A stretch of DNA of 60,872 nucleotides from Vibrio furnissii CIP 102972 (GTDB lineage: Bacteria > Pseudomonadota > Gammaproteobacteria > Enterobacterales > Vibrionaceae): NCBI RefSeq assembly GCF_000176175.1, contig NZ_ACZP01000023.1, positions 1 to 60,872 on the forward strand. Reading direction: 5' to 3'. The translations under genes and the position numbers were made by a program. Shown one piece after another: positions 1-9,856 of the stretch. Positions within the stretch are counted from its first letter, which is position 1. Every line of letters starts with the position of its first letter. The notes beneath the pieces were generated by a model, which was not told where the DNA came from, searched no databases, and saw nothing but the letters and a program-made list of their open reading frames with translations.

Positions 1-708
1 GAATTTTTGATTTTGCTCATCTAGCGAGGAGATGCTTTCTTCGGTGTACAAAGCGGCATCAGCGATAAAGTAACGACTATTTTGCGCGGCTTTTAGGCAA
101 TGTATGTGTCTTTTAGTGACTTCAGCGAATGCCTTGGCATCATTGGTGTTACCACTCAGTGCTTGCATGTAAACAGGAATACCTGCTTGGTTTTCACAGA
201 TGAGTTCAAGCACGACTTGGTTAAGCTCTGGCCTATGATCCCGACTATAACCTCTTACAAGCTTAATCACGTTGGTGTTTTCATCTTGTGCATACTCACC
301 ATCAACGTGGAAGCTAGTGATATCAAGATGAACAGAATCGGTCGTCAAGCCCAGTTTATCAACAACACGCTCAGCAATAACCTGATAGAGCGCTGAGACA
401 TCGGCTTCGTATAGAGCATCTAATGTTCGGCCTAGTACATCATCAGTCAGGTGGTGTGCTTCAATGTCTTTGGCGAGTAGCTTAGATACAGGCTTGGTCT
501 TAAAAAAGTCCGAGAACATGTGCAGTGTTCTGCTATGAAAGCCAAGTCCATTTAGGAGCATGGCCAATACCGCGTCACCATGAGAAACATTGTGGTCAGA
601 ATATTTTGGGATAACGGCATCTATCATCCGTGGCAGGCCAATTTCGTGACAAAAGGCGGCAATGAGACCAAGGTGATCTAAGCGTTTAATAACAGGATGG
701 GTAGACAT
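1..708 (-). CDS. IS1634-family transposase, N-terminal part (runs off the left edge)
   Basis: An open frame reads leftwards from an ATG at 706-708 to the window edge without a stop (236 codons). The product starts MSTHPVIKRLDHLGLIAAF and continues with IGLPRMIDAVIP, which resembles the DUF4277-type N-terminus of IS1634-family DDE transposases. Further on, DSVHLDITSFHVDGEY fits the start of the catalytic domain, with the first Asp. The C-terminal part and the outer IS end are outside the window. It probably inserted next to the small ORF at 822-944. Family is inferred from remembered sequence features. Confidence 0.7.
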   Translation of the reverse strand, partial: MSTHPVIKRLDHLGLIAAFCHEIGLPRMIDAVIPKYSDHNVSHGDAVLAMLLNGLGFHSRTLHMFSDFFKTKPVSKLLAKDIEAHHLTDDVLGRTLDALYEADVSALYQVIAERVVDKLGLTTDSVHLDITSFHVDGEYAQDENTNVIKLVRGYSRDHRPELNQVVLELICENQAGIPVYMQALSGNTNDAKAFAEVTKRHIHCLKAAQNSRYFIADAALYTEESISSLDEQNQKF

Positions 709-821
709 ATTTTGAGACCGTCAAATAGCAGTAATAGATCAAAACTGTCGATCGCGGTCAAGATGGTGTCGTAGTTTTTATGAAAAGCTGATCGCCAGAT
801 CACACTATTTAAATTCTGGAA

Positions 822-944
822 TTAGCTGCGGAATAACGGATAGAATGGTCCATCACTGGCATGGGCGGGCAAGATGAATAGCAAGAAAATAATGATTGGG
901 ATGGTCACCCATGGGATGAACCAAGGGAACAAGGGGGTTCTCAT
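822..944 (-). CDS. Small membrane or secreted protein (40 aa), unknown
   Basis: The ATG at 942-944 follows GGAGCTGACA, giving a good ribosome site. The 40-residue product has a strongly hydrophobic stretch (IPIIIFLLFILPAHA) followed by SDGPFYPLF, so it looks like a signal peptide or a single membrane anchor with a short tail. It may be a genuine miniprotein or the surviving start of a gene cut by the neighbouring IS. No family recognised. Confidence 0.4.
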   Translation of the reverse strand: MRTPLFPWFIPWVTIPIIIFLLFILPAHASDGPFYPLFRS

Positions 945-1246
945 TGTCAGCTCCAGAAAATTTCATAGAGCTAACATGCTAATGATCCCGGTAAGAGCGA
1001 TTGGCCAGATAGATGAATGAATCGTGTGTTTTTCTGACTAGCTGTTGTGACCAGTAACAACAGCTAATTTTAACGAGCCAAATTTATGATTGGACCGCTT
1101 TGAGCGAATTGCGGAAATTTCTCTTCGTATCATAGTGCTCATTCAAAAGTATGCTTTGTTTGATATAGCGGACATTACCTTTTCGGATTTTATTGCCCAT
1201 AAACTACTAAATTAAAACCCGCTTAATGTACCTTACTAATTATCTT
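945..1246. other. Intergenic stretch without a supported gene
   Basis: No convincing ORF. It contains an inverted repeat, AGCTGTTGT at 1040-1048 and ACAACAGCT at 1057-1065. On the minus strand, the only strand with flanking genes, it lacks a following T-run, so I do not call it a terminator. Confidence 0.5.
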
Positions 1247-4200
1247 TTAAAAATGCAGCTCTTCTATCCGACACGGTTTTCCGTATAAATAGCCTTGATA
1301 GGTGTGACACCCCATACTCTGCAATAACGCGCGCTGAGCTTCTGTTTCAACACCCTCAGCTATGACTTGCAGTTCAATTGAGTCGGCTAATGTTATAACT
1401 GCCTGAGCGATGGCCCTATCATTACTGCTATTGATAATATCTCGAACAAACCCTTGGTCAATTTTCAACTGATTTATAGGCAATTGTTTTAAGTAGGATA
1501 AGGATGAATAGCCTGTACCAAAATCATCGATTGAAAAAGTCACGCCGTGCTGCTGCAACTCTTTCATCTTAGCTTTAACATCAGGAATGTTATTTGCGAG
1601 CAACGTTTCCGTAATTTCCAGCTTTAGCAACTGTGGATTTGCACCTGAGGTTTTCAATGCATTTAAAACAGTCTGAACAAAATTATCTTTGCTAAATTGA
1701 ACTACGCTTATGTTAACCGCAATGCTTAGGTGTTGTTTTTCGGATTCTAAAGACCATTTTGCCAGAGTGGCGCAAGCTTCCTCTAGCACCCACTCGCCAA
1801 TGGGCACAATAAGACCTGTTTCCTCCGCTAATGGGATAAATTGCAGTGGCGACACCATGCCTTTTTCTGGGTGTATCCAGCGTAACAATACCTCAACACC
1901 AATACACTGCTTCAGGTGATTGACCTGTTTTTGATAGAAAAGTACAAATTGTTGGCTTTGTATTGCGGAGTATAAATCACTCACAATTGACGCTCTTGAG
2001 CTTACTGAGACTTGCATTTGCGGGTCAAAAAACTGCACACCATTTCGGCCAGCATATTTAGCCTTGTACATAGCCATATCAGCTTGCTTTAACAAATCTT
2101 CTTTGGGTAGATTTTCACTGTTAAAAAGTGTTACACCAATGCTTGCCGAACTATTGTAAGTTAGACCGTCAAGATTATATTCCCTTGTTAAATTACTCAC
2201 GATTTTTTGTGCAAGCCTCTCAGCCTGGTTCGCTGCTAATGTTGGTTCATGACTTAAATCTGATGCAATAATAACAAACTCATCGCCGCCTAAACGCGCT
2301 ACGGTATCACCTTGTCTCACTGAGTTAACAAGACGCTCAGCGACCTGACCCAACAGCAAATCACCTTTATTATGACCAGCACTATCATTAAGGTTTTTAA
2401 AGTTATCTAAATCAAGAAAAAATAATGCTGAGAAGTTCCTTGTACGAACGCTATGATTTATAGCTTCCGTCAATCTGTCCAACAACAGACGTCGATTAGG
2501 TAGCAATGTTAATGGGTCATAAAATGCTAACTGGTGAATTTCATTTTCACGTTGTTTACGCTCAGTGATATCCCTGACAACACCGATAAAGTTAACTTCA
2601 CCAGCCATTTGAACTTCAACTATACCAAGCTCGATTGGAAACATAGAACCATCTTTGCGCAAGGCCTCAAGCTCACGAATACGCCCAGTAATCTCACTGA
2701 CACCACGTTCTATATAATTTGATAAGTAGCTATCGTGATGCTCTCGATGAGGTGACCCCATCAACATGCTAATATTTTTGCCAAGCGTTTCATCTTCCGT
2801 ATAGCCGAAGATTTCCTGTGCGGCTTGGTTAAATGTCAGAATTTTACCACGACCATCAATAGTAATAATGCCATCAAGCAACCCTTCAACAACAGCTTCC
2901 ATCTGCCTTGACTTATCACTAAGCGCTTTTTCTGCAATTATTTGGTCATTGATATCAAAGTGTGTACCCAATAACCATAGAGCTTTGCCATCATATGTCC
3001 TTGAAGAAATACGCCCTCTGGTGTTTATCCATATCCATTCACCATTTTTGTGTTTCATACGAAGATTGGCTTCATATATGGGTATTAGGCCTGACACGTG
3101 CTTTTCAAGAATAGTTGTACAATAAGCCAGGTCATCAGGATGCGTTAGCCTTTCCCACGTGTATCTGTTTGCAGGTAATAGCTCAGAAAGTGTGTAACCC
3201 AGTAATGCGGCCCATTTATCATTGATAATCAACTCGCCTGTTTGAATATTAAAATGCCATGTGCCTATATTGTTAGCGTCTATTACGGCCTTAAGTAAAT
3301 TCTGACTGTTCCTTATGAGCTCTTCATCCTGTTTCTCTTTTGTAATATCTGTTTCAATTGCAATATAGCCGCTCAAACTACCACTTTCACTAAACAGCGG
3401 GTTACAAGCTATTCTCACCCAGTAGGAATTTTGCGCTTTTGAATAATTTACAACATCAACATTAAAGCCGTTCTGTTGAGCAAGCGCATCTCTCATTATT
3501 GCAACAGTTGCCGGATCAGTGTCTTCCCCTTGTAATAACTCCCCAGGCTTTTTACCCTGCATTTCTTCAATGCTATACCCTGTAAGAAAGGAGAAGGCTT
3601 CATTAATCCATATAACTCGACCTTTGACATCAGTTATTACCACACCATTGGTTGTCTGCCTTGCAACTTCAGAAAGGCGTCTTATTTCTGACTGCGCTTC
3701 AACTTGTGCAGAGGTATTACGAATGACCACTAATACTTCATTATCATCAATCTTTTTGTATCGGGCTTCGAACGATTGATTTGACTTTTCAAACGTGTAG
3801 TTATGATGAATCACATCGTTGTTACAAAAGGCTTGCTTGAGGCACTCTACGAGTTGATGACCTAGCTCATTGGGTAGTATCTCATGAACGGTACGCCCCA
3901 AAATCGCTTGTTGAGGTTTAAGTAAGTCAGGATGCTCTTTGCAAACCAAAAAACGAAAGTTTCGGTCAATAACAAATACCATATCAGGCAGTGTTGCCAG
4001 TATTGAGGTTGTTCTTGCCATGCCTTTTAAAAACTGCTCTTGAAGTCGAGCTTGATCTTCTTTGGCAATTTCATACTCAACCATGTCTGCAAATTCGCGC
4101 AGTTCTTGCTGCTCTTTTGCTGAAAAGTCTCTGGCCACGGAGTCAATTAGACATAGAGTGCCGATGGGTTGCCCACTTGTCTCTCGCAGCGGTGCACCCG

Positions 4201-4540
4201 CATAAAAACGAATATGCGGCGCGTGGGTTACTAAAGGATTTGACGAAAAGCGCTCATCTTTTGTTGCATCTGAAACAATTAAAATATCCTCATGCAATAT
4301 CGCATGGCCACAAAATGAGATATCACGGCCTGTTTCACAAGCGTCAAGACCCACTTTAGATTTAAACCATTGCCGGTCACTATCCACCAAAGAGATAAGG
4401 CATATTGGCACTTTAAATACAGACGCGGCTAATCTTGTAATGCGGTCAAAGCGCTTCTCTGCTGGCGTATCCAGCAAATTAGTTCGCTGTAATGCAAGTA
4501 AACGAGCAGCTTCATCAACAGGGAATTCAGGTGCGTTCAA
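1247..4540 (-). CDS. GAF-PAS-GGDEF-EAL cyclic-di-GMP signalling protein
   Basis: A 1097-residue, apparently cytoplasmic sensor for cyclic-di-GMP turnover. Domains in order: GAF (about 20-165), four PAS-like segments (about 175-670, with typical GVVRDITERK and AIETDITKEK ends), GGDEF (about 675-845) and EAL (about 860-1095). The GGDEF motif RLGGDEF near residue 750 is intact, so diguanylate cyclase activity is possible. The EAL domain reads EVLLRW instead of EALLRW but keeps NISVVQF, DDFGTGYSSL and EGVET, so phosphodiesterase activity is also plausible. Which activity dominates cannot be told. No membrane segment is obvious. The receptor gene upstream on the same strand ends 92 bp before it, so the two may be co-transcribed. 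Confidence 0.9.
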   Translation of the reverse strand: MNAPEFPVDEAARLLALQRTNLLDTPAEKRFDRITRLAASVFKVPICLISLVDSDRQWFKSKVGLDACETGRDISFCGHAILHEDILIVSDATKDERFSSNPLVTHAPHIRFYAGAPLRETSGQPIGTLCLIDSVARDFSAKEQQELREFADMVEYEIAKEDQARLQEQFLKGMARTTSILATLPDMVFVIDRNFRFLVCKEHPDLLKPQQAILGRTVHEILPNELGHQLVECLKQAFCNNDVIHHNYTFEKSNQSFEARYKKIDDNEVLVVIRNTSAQVEAQSEIRRLSEVARQTTNGVVITDVKGRVIWINEAFSFLTGYSIEEMQGKKPGELLQGEDTDPATVAIMRDALAQQNGFNVDVVNYSKAQNSYWVRIACNPLFSESGSLSGYIAIETDITKEKQDEELIRNSQNLLKAVIDANNIGTWHFNIQTGELIINDKWAALLGYTLSELLPANRYTWERLTHPDDLAYCTTILEKHVSGLIPIYEANLRMKHKNGEWIWINTRGRISSRTYDGKALWLLGTHFDINDQIIAEKALSDKSRQMEAVVEGLLDGIITIDGRGKILTFNQAAQEIFGYTEDETLGKNISMLMGSPHREHHDSYLSNYIERGVSEITGRIRELEALRKDGSMFPIELGIVEVQMAGEVNFIGVVRDITERKQRENEIHQLAFYDPLTLLPNRRLLLDRLTEAINHSVRTRNFSALFFLDLDNFKNLNDSAGHNKGDLLLGQVAERLVNSVRQGDTVARLGGDEFVIIASDLSHEPTLAANQAERLAQKIVSNLTREYNLDGLTYNSSASIGVTLFNSENLPKEDLLKQADMAMYKAKYAGRNGVQFFDPQMQVSVSSRASIVSDLYSAIQSQQFVLFYQKQVNHLKQCIGVEVLLRWIHPEKGMVSPLQFIPLAEETGLIVPIGEWVLEEACATLAKWSLESEKQHLSIAVNISVVQFSKDNFVQTVLNALKTSGANPQLLKLEITETLLANNIPDVKAKMKELQQHGVTFSIDDFGTGYSSLSYLKQLPINQLKIDQGFVRDIINSSNDRAIAQAVITLADSIELQVIAEGVETEAQRALLQSMGCHTYQGYLYGKPCRIEELHF

Positions 4541-4632
4541 AACGTTACTCCAATAATTTGCTGCTTAATCGATTATTATCAATTGTACTGCAAGAATACA
4601 CTGTTAAATGTTTTAGGCTTTCACTTGAAAGA

Positions 4633-6186
4633 TTACCGCTTAAACCGTACTACCAGTTCATGAAGCTCATCAGCAATCTTGTTCAAATAAATAATCGTCT
4701 CTGAAAGCTGCATCGAGCTGTCATTACTTAAATCGGCAAGCGTTGAAATATTTACTATTTGCCGGTTAATGTCTTCAGCAACATGGGCTTGCTCTTCCAC
4801 TGCTGCAGCCATTTGGGTCGACATAGAAGCGATTTGACCTATGGATTCTGAAATACCGCTTAACATTTTGCCGCTTTCAATAACATTAGAGAGTCCCTCT
4901 TCGGCATCAATAGCGCCTGCATCAGCGATTTTTACGGCATCACCTGCTCGATGAGTTAACTCGGTGACGATACCGTAAATCTCTTTTGTCGACTCCTGAG
5001 TACGCCTTGCGAGATTTCTAACCTCATCTGCAACTACCGCAAAACCTCGCCCCTGCTCACCAGCACGAGCAGCTTCAATAGCGGCATTAAGCGCAAGAAG
5101 ATTGGTTTGGTCGGCAATCTGCTCAATCATTTGTGCCGCATTGGCAATACGAGCGGTTTGTTCTGATACACCGCGAACAGAGCTACCAATTTGCTCTACC
5201 GTGAGTTTTAACTTTTGAATAGAGCCCCTGGTTACATTAGCCACCTCATTACCCTTCGAGGCAAGATGATTAGCGGTGTCAGCCTGTATTGCAGTATCAC
5301 TGACATGCTTAGATACTTCAGCAATAGTCGTCGACATTTCGTTCATCGCGGTGGCGACTTGCATCGTTTCAGACTGCTGACTCTCTATATCTTTTCGCGT
5401 TTTTGCTGTGAGCTCCGCGCCTTTTTCAGACTCTTTGGCAACGACAAGCGCTGCACTTTCTATGCGGGTAATCACCGTGCCTAAATGCGCTAACTGACTC
5501 AGAATAGCCACTTTTAGCTTACCTAAATCACCTGTTTCATCAGTGTAACTTTGTACTGCAAGTTCATCTGAAAATGCAAGATTGAGCATCTCGTTTAATG
5601 CATTCAGGGTTTTCTTTCTATTTAATGAGACCCAAAAGGCAAAGATGATGACAGAGACAAGCAAAGCTAACTCAGAAAGCTCTTTGAAACCGAAGCCAAA
5701 TAAACCAGCACAAATGGCGATAGATAAGATTAAAAAAGCATTTTCAAGTGATATGGGTAAAGCGGCGCGTTTCGTTTTGCCGGCATTGATATCACGATAC
5801 AGCTTAGCTGCTCGTTCAACGTCTTGTCTTGATGGACAAGAGCGCACAGACTCATAACCGATCACCTTACCGTTCTGTGTTACTGGCGTAACATAAGCGT
5901 TTACCCAGTAAAAATCGCCATTTTTACAACGATTTTTCACCAAGCCCATCCAAGGTTTTCCAGCTTTGAGGTAATGCCACATTTTTTCATATGCCTCTGG
6001 AGGCATATCAGGGTGCCTCACCACATTGTGAGGCTGCCCTATTAGCTCATGTTTTTCAAAACCACTGACTTCAACAAAGGCATCATTGCACTCAAGAATA
6101 GTCCCTTGAGTATCCGTGACTGAAATTAACTTAGTATTGCTTCCGAACGTTTTTTCTCTATCAGTAACAGGAAGGTTTTTACGCAT
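4633..6186 (-). CDS. PAS-containing methyl-accepting chemotaxis protein (Aer-like)
   Basis: 517 residues. An N-terminal PAS domain (about 15-120; TDTQGTILECNDAFVEVSG and WVNAYVTPV) resembles the redox-sensing PAS of Aer-type receptors. Two hydrophobic segments follow (about 146-190) with no large periplasmic domain. A long coiled coil ends in the MCP signalling tip near residues 355-392 (IADQTNLLALNAAIEAARAG, then GRGFAVVADEVRNLA), which binds CheA/CheW. Expected role: inner-membrane energy or redox taxis receptor. The start is MRKNLPVTDREK, with AAGGAACATTC just upstream as a weak ribosome site. It lies directly upstream of the GGDEF-EAL gene on the same strand. Confidence 0.9.
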   Translation of the reverse strand: MRKNLPVTDREKTFGSNTKLISVTDTQGTILECNDAFVEVSGFEKHELIGQPHNVVRHPDMPPEAYEKMWHYLKAGKPWMGLVKNRCKNGDFYWVNAYVTPVTQNGKVIGYESVRSCPSRQDVERAAKLYRDINAGKTKRAALPISLENAFLILSIAICAGLFGFGFKELSELALLVSVIIFAFWVSLNRKKTLNALNEMLNLAFSDELAVQSYTDETGDLGKLKVAILSQLAHLGTVITRIESAALVVAKESEKGAELTAKTRKDIESQQSETMQVATAMNEMSTTIAEVSKHVSDTAIQADTANHLASKGNEVANVTRGSIQKLKLTVEQIGSSVRGVSEQTARIANAAQMIEQIADQTNLLALNAAIEAARAGEQGRGFAVVADEVRNLARRTQESTKEIYGIVTELTHRAGDAVKIADAGAIDAEEGLSNVIESGKMLSGISESIGQIASMSTQMAAAVEEQAHVAEDINRQIVNISTLADLSNDSSMQLSETIIYLNKIADELHELVVRFKR

Positions 6187-6259
6187 GAATGTTCCTTATC
6201 GCAAAGTATTGAAAAACTAACCTAAATTGTAATATGGCGAGTTACTTAAAAATAGATAG

Positions 6260-6345
6260 TTAAAGCTCAAGATTCTCTGCAGACGCCAACGCACCTTGCC
6301 CATCAATCCCCAAATAGCGCACCGTACTCTCAATTTTATGAAATA
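6260..6345 (-). pseudogene. Relic of a tyrosine recombinase C-terminus
   Basis: In the gap 6187-6568 one frame ending at the stop codon 6260-6262 reads HKIESTVRYLGID, then GQGALASAENLEL. This matches the conserved end of phage-type integrases (…HTKIESTVRYLGI…), just after the region holding the catalytic Tyr. Nothing upstream continues the domain, so it is a remnant. The rest of the gap holds nothing I can support. Confidence 0.5.
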
Positions 6346-6568
6346 AATTTTTATAGTGGCTTCCCGACATTTTGAGAAACCATGACGTCTGGCCACTTGG
6401 TATTGATACAAAGCTCTCTAAAATAAAGTTCAAAAAAATACACGAATTGAGGAAGGCTTAATCAGTGAATTCCGCTCTGCAACCGAAAGCTGACGTTCGT
6501 TGTGAAAGACTGAAATGTCAGCAACTGGCACATAAGTAATATTCATAAATTGCGAATACTACATTAGC

Positions 6569-6973
6569 TTACTTTACTGCAAAAACCGTAACCAATGTCT
6601 TCATTGAGTAACCCGTAATCATAACAAAGTACATCTTGCTCTCCACGTGCTGCCAGAATTCGGCCTCTTGTGCATATTTTTTTGCTTTTTTAGTAGCGAC
6701 GCTTTCTGGTAACTCGGCTTTAGTTAGCGCAGAACATAACAGCTTTGTACACAAAGCCTTCCAAGGATGCTTAGGTACACCGTCTGAAAGCCTTTCCACG
6801 AATCTTTCTAGTGCATGACGAGTCACCACGACAGGTCCAATGTTCGGAACATTTATTACCTCATCGATTTCTCTCACAGTAGCATTATCGACGCTGTATT
6901 CTTCAAAGGAATATGAGAGCCAATCTTCCCGTTTCTCTACCGAGATCTGTGCTTCCTGGTAACGGGTGAGCAA
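6569..6973 (-). pseudogene. C-terminal fragment of an unknown gene, fused out of frame to the helicase fragment
   Basis: The frame encodes up to 134 residues, including RHALERFVERL and YFVMITGYSMKTLVTVFAVK at the end. It overlaps the last 70 bp of the truncated helicase ORF in another frame. The nominal ATG lies in the overlap and has no clear ribosome site, so this is probably the tail of a separate gene joined to the helicase gene by a deletion near 6975-6990. No family recognised. Confidence 0.4.
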
Positions 6974-7655
6974 GACCGTAATTGATTTTTGGTTTCGACA
7001 GTTGCCAAGCTTTTAAATACGCATCATGGGAACACGGACAGTTATTTCGATAATCCAGCATCGACCTCACCAGTTTCTTCGCTTGGTTGATGAGGTAGAT
7101 GATCATTTCTGGTTTTTTGCCAGCACGTATCTTTTTATTCTTGATGAGCAGTGCAATATAATCTTTCGCAGAGTCAGACAGGTGAATTTCGCTGATGGAT
7201 TCTGAAGCCGAAGAAATGTATTGGTCTACAGTGGAAGTGATAATATGGGTTTTGGTGTTCAAATCCAACAATTTGTATTCTTCATCTTCAGGGTTGATGT
7301 TGGCGTACTCGTGAATTAACTGAGCATTCAGTTTTAATCCAACTTTTCTCAAATACCCTTCTCGAACCTCCGGTTCAAAACTATTCAATGCAAAACTGTG
7401 TCCGGTAGCAATGTCAACCTTATGACCCTTGAATAGCTTTCTTGCCTCACGCTCCAACGATTTGTTGTAACAGATATACAAACCTCGTTTTCGAGAATGA
7501 TATTTTTCAATGGCGCGAAGCAGTGTACTTTTCCCCGCTCCGGCATAAGCGAATCCCTTAACATTATCACCCGCCTGAACCGCATCAATGATGTCATTCA
7601 TTTCCGGCGTAAGGTTGTGTTCTCCAATTGTTCGTTCTGAACTTTTTATTTCCAT
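6903..7655 (-). pseudogene. Truncated superfamily-1 (UvrD-like) helicase, N-terminal part
   Basis: The start at 7655 follows GCAGGTGATAT. The protein has a Walker A motif (AYAGAGKSTLL, about residues 36-46) and helicase motif-Ia-like text (GLYICYNKSLEREA), as in UvrD-type ATPases. After about residue 225 (KAWQLSKPKINYG) the Walker B region (usually DEAQD) should appear, but the frame runs into unrelated sequence and stops. Motifs II-VI are absent, so it should not be an active helicase. It starts 14 bp after the stop of the MobI-like gene on the same strand, so they were probably one operon. Confidence 0.65.
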
Positions 7656-7669
7656 ATATCACCTGCCTT

Positions 7670-8230
7670 TTAACTTAGTTTTTCTTTATAGCCTTTTATC
7701 GATGCGGTTATTGGTATTACCCTCTCTTTGATTGGAATCGATTTTAATGGCTCATGAGAATGTTTTGAAGCAGCAAGCAGATGAAAGTGTGATTTCATCA
7801 AATTCTTAACCACGCTTCGATGAGAATAAAGAACATCTTCCATCTCTTCTATCATCTCCAATTCCCATTCACGAGCATGTTTGAACTGTGCGCGTTTGTA
7901 TTTACCCTCCCTCGGTGTTGCAATAGCTTTGACTACGCGAATTGTTTTACTCCCACGCTTAACAAATTGAACCCTAATCCATCGGCATGTGAATGCAATG
8001 CCAGTAAATTCCAAACGAAACTCGTAATTCGTTGATTCAGTCCGTCTGCTGGCATCACCTCGACGGCTAAGCTCTCGCTCCGCCACCTTGCGCATCCAGA
8101 TTGAATGCACAATCTTAGCTCCCTCGTATTCTCTGTCTATCTGTGCGTATATTGCCGCTTGTATTGCTGCAAATGACATCTTTAAACGATCTCCATTATG
8201 CTTAAAGTTGTTTTCAACAAATTTTACCAT
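7670..8230 (-). CDS. Possible MobI-like conjugation accessory protein
   Basis: 186 residues, basic, no signal peptide. Features are a helical N-terminus (IQAAIYAQIDREYEGAKIV), a central segment rich in beta-like text with aromatic and basic residues (EFRLEFTGIAFTCRWIRVQF), and a C-terminal helix (HAREWELEMIEEMEDV). This layout resembles MobI(A/C)-type proteins needed for transfer of SXT/R391 and IncA/C elements, whose genes sit beside oriT. The assignment rests on general resemblance only. The ATG at 8228-8230 is followed upstream by a palindrome at 8244-8265 that may be its operator. Confidence 0.4.
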   Translation of the reverse strand: MVKFVENNFKHNGDRLKMSFAAIQAAIYAQIDREYEGAKIVHSIWMRKVAERELSRRGDASRRTESTNYEFRLEFTGIAFTCRWIRVQFVKRGSKTIRVVKAIATPREGKYKRAQFKHAREWELEMIEEMEDVLYSHRSVVKNLMKSHFHLLAASKHSHEPLKSIPIKERVIPITASIKGYKEKLS

Positions 8231-8243
8231 AACAAATATAGTA

Positions 8244-8265
8244 ACAAAATGTAGTTACATTTTGT
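8244..8265. promoter_or_regulatory. 22-bp palindrome upstream of the MobI-like gene
   Basis: ACAAAATGTA (8244-8253) and TACATTTTGT (8256-8265) are perfect 10-bp arms separated by GT, 13 bp upstream of the MobI-like start. A related half appears at 8281-8288 (ACAAAATA). The position suits a repressor operator over the promoter. Function is inferred. Confidence 0.45.
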
Positions 8266-8681
8266 ACTAACAAGTTAAGAACAAAATAGCATGATTTTTT
8301 GTACTATAAGCCATAGGCGACCTTCGACTCGCTTGGTCGGATCGCCAGATGGGATGAAATGATCGCCAAATCTGGCTTGGTGCTGGTAGTGATAGCTGTC
8401 CAAGATGAGGCGTTTTTCTGGTTGGCTACAGAGGTGATGCGTACTGGCAATTTAACATAATTACTTATATCTTTGCGATTTTGGAATTATTTTTGATGTG
8501 GTAGGATTAATTTAATTCTAATTTATTAATGGATGGATATGTTTATGGAAGGTATAGTTGTGTTGGTTATTATGTATTTTTGGATACGATTTGTTTTTAA
8601 ACTTATCATTCCTCGCTGTAATTCTTTTAGGAAGTTTATTTGGTATTGTATGCTAGGGATTTTTTAAAATTGAGGTGGAAC
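8266..8681. other. Non-coding region beside the MobI-like gene; possible oriT
   Basis: No supported ORF. It contains an imperfect hairpin (GGCGACC at 8316-8322 against GGTCG and TCGCC at 8335-8346) and two copies of GATCGCCA followed by similar bases around 8340-8375. In SXT-like elements oriT lies next to mobI, so this is the natural place to look, but I see no relaxase gene in the window. Confidence 0.25.
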
Positions 8682-9850
8682 ATGAGTAAAATAATTCATA
8701 TTTTTATTTGTATTTTTGCAGTGGTTGTGAATTTTACAACGGCTTTTGCAAGCACAAATCTTTTGAGTGATGATGGTGATAAGTTGTTGGTCGAATCAAT
8801 TGTGTCATCAACTTTTGGTAACTCGGATAACCTATCATCTATCAGTGACTACAATATTCATAACGCAAAAATAAAAGCGGCAGAATTTACAGGTGAAGTG
8901 AATATGTCGACTCCCGCACTAAGGTTGTGAACGGACGTATTTCTAAGCAACAGGTTAGAGTCATTTCTTCCAGTTATGTGCGACTCATCTCATTGGATGA
9001 ACGCAAAGCGGTAGATGATTTGGGTAATTTTATTCTGACCTCAATTGCTACGTTTGAGTTAAGAAAATCTGATGTCATGAATCAGATTAAAAGACTTAAA
9101 AATGAGGAAGATTTACTTGATAGAATTCAAAGTTTACAATCAAAAAATGATGAACTTATGTTGATTATTGAACGTCTATCGTCTGGTGTTAATTTATCTG
9201 ATAAAGATGCGTTTAAAGAGATTTCTCGTGTGGTGGCTGATTTGGAAAGCAACGATTCCAAGGTTAGAGAACTATTTAATCATGGTTCACTGTTGGAAGC
9301 GGCTGAATTTGGTGATAACCAAACGAATCGAAATTTTCTTGATTTCAATGTCAATTTTGTTCACAAAATTATGAATGGAATGGTGGTTGAACTTGGAATG
9401 TTATCATTTACCAAAAATGATGATGATACGTATGATATTCAAGTTCCGGTCAAGTGGCATGTTAAGAACAATGCGGGGTTGACGTACCTACGTGACAAAA
9501 TTGGCCTGTACATCAAGCCTACCATGAATTATCTACCTAATGCTTATTCTGTTTTACTTGATAATGGGAATGGAGCGAAATTATCTTCTGACATGCGTGA
9601 TTTTTTGAAAAAGAAAAAAGTTTTCATTAGAGTGTCTGCTGGTGATTATTACGGTGTTCTGATGGTTGCAGGAAAAGTTAGAAATCATTTAGATGATACA
9701 TTTTCAGTTCAGTTTAAAGGTGGTTTCTCTGATGAAAGAATTTTTAATTATGGTCAATTAAGAAAACCATTGATCATCAAAAATGTGCCTCGTTTGGTAT
9801 TGTCCTCCCGTCAAAATTTATCGGTTGAAATAATTTCAGTAATGGATTAG
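8682..9850 (+). pseudogene. Frameshifted gene for an exported protein of unknown function
   Basis: Two overlapping frames look like one gene. The first starts at ATG 8682 (after GAGGTGGAAC) with a signal peptide (MSKIIHIFICIFAVVVNFTTAFA) and stops at 8930. The second frame is open from about 8897 and reads SEYVDSRTKVVNGRISKQQV and on to 9850, with no good start of its own (the first candidate is GTG at 8927). A one-base slip near 8895-8900 would join them into a protein of about 385 residues. The second part has a coiled-coil-like segment (IQSLQSKNDELMLIIERL). The text around VVNGRISKQQVRVISSSYV is reminiscent of FlgT/LPP20-type periplasmic proteins, only weakly. Low GC compared with neighbours. 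Confidence 0.5.
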
Positions 9851-9856
9851 TAATAT

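Noticed and set aside
100..396. 98-codon plus-strand ORF at the left edge
   Set aside because: Antisense to the IS1634-family transposase frame, with no ribosome site; a shadow.
1040..1065. Inverted repeat AGCTGTTGT/ACAACAGCT as terminator of the GGDEF-EAL gene
   Set aside because: No T-run on the minus strand; strength and orientation do not fit.
6217..6411. 64-codon minus-strand ORF
   Set aside because: Runs in the wrong frame across the integrase relic; no ribosome site.
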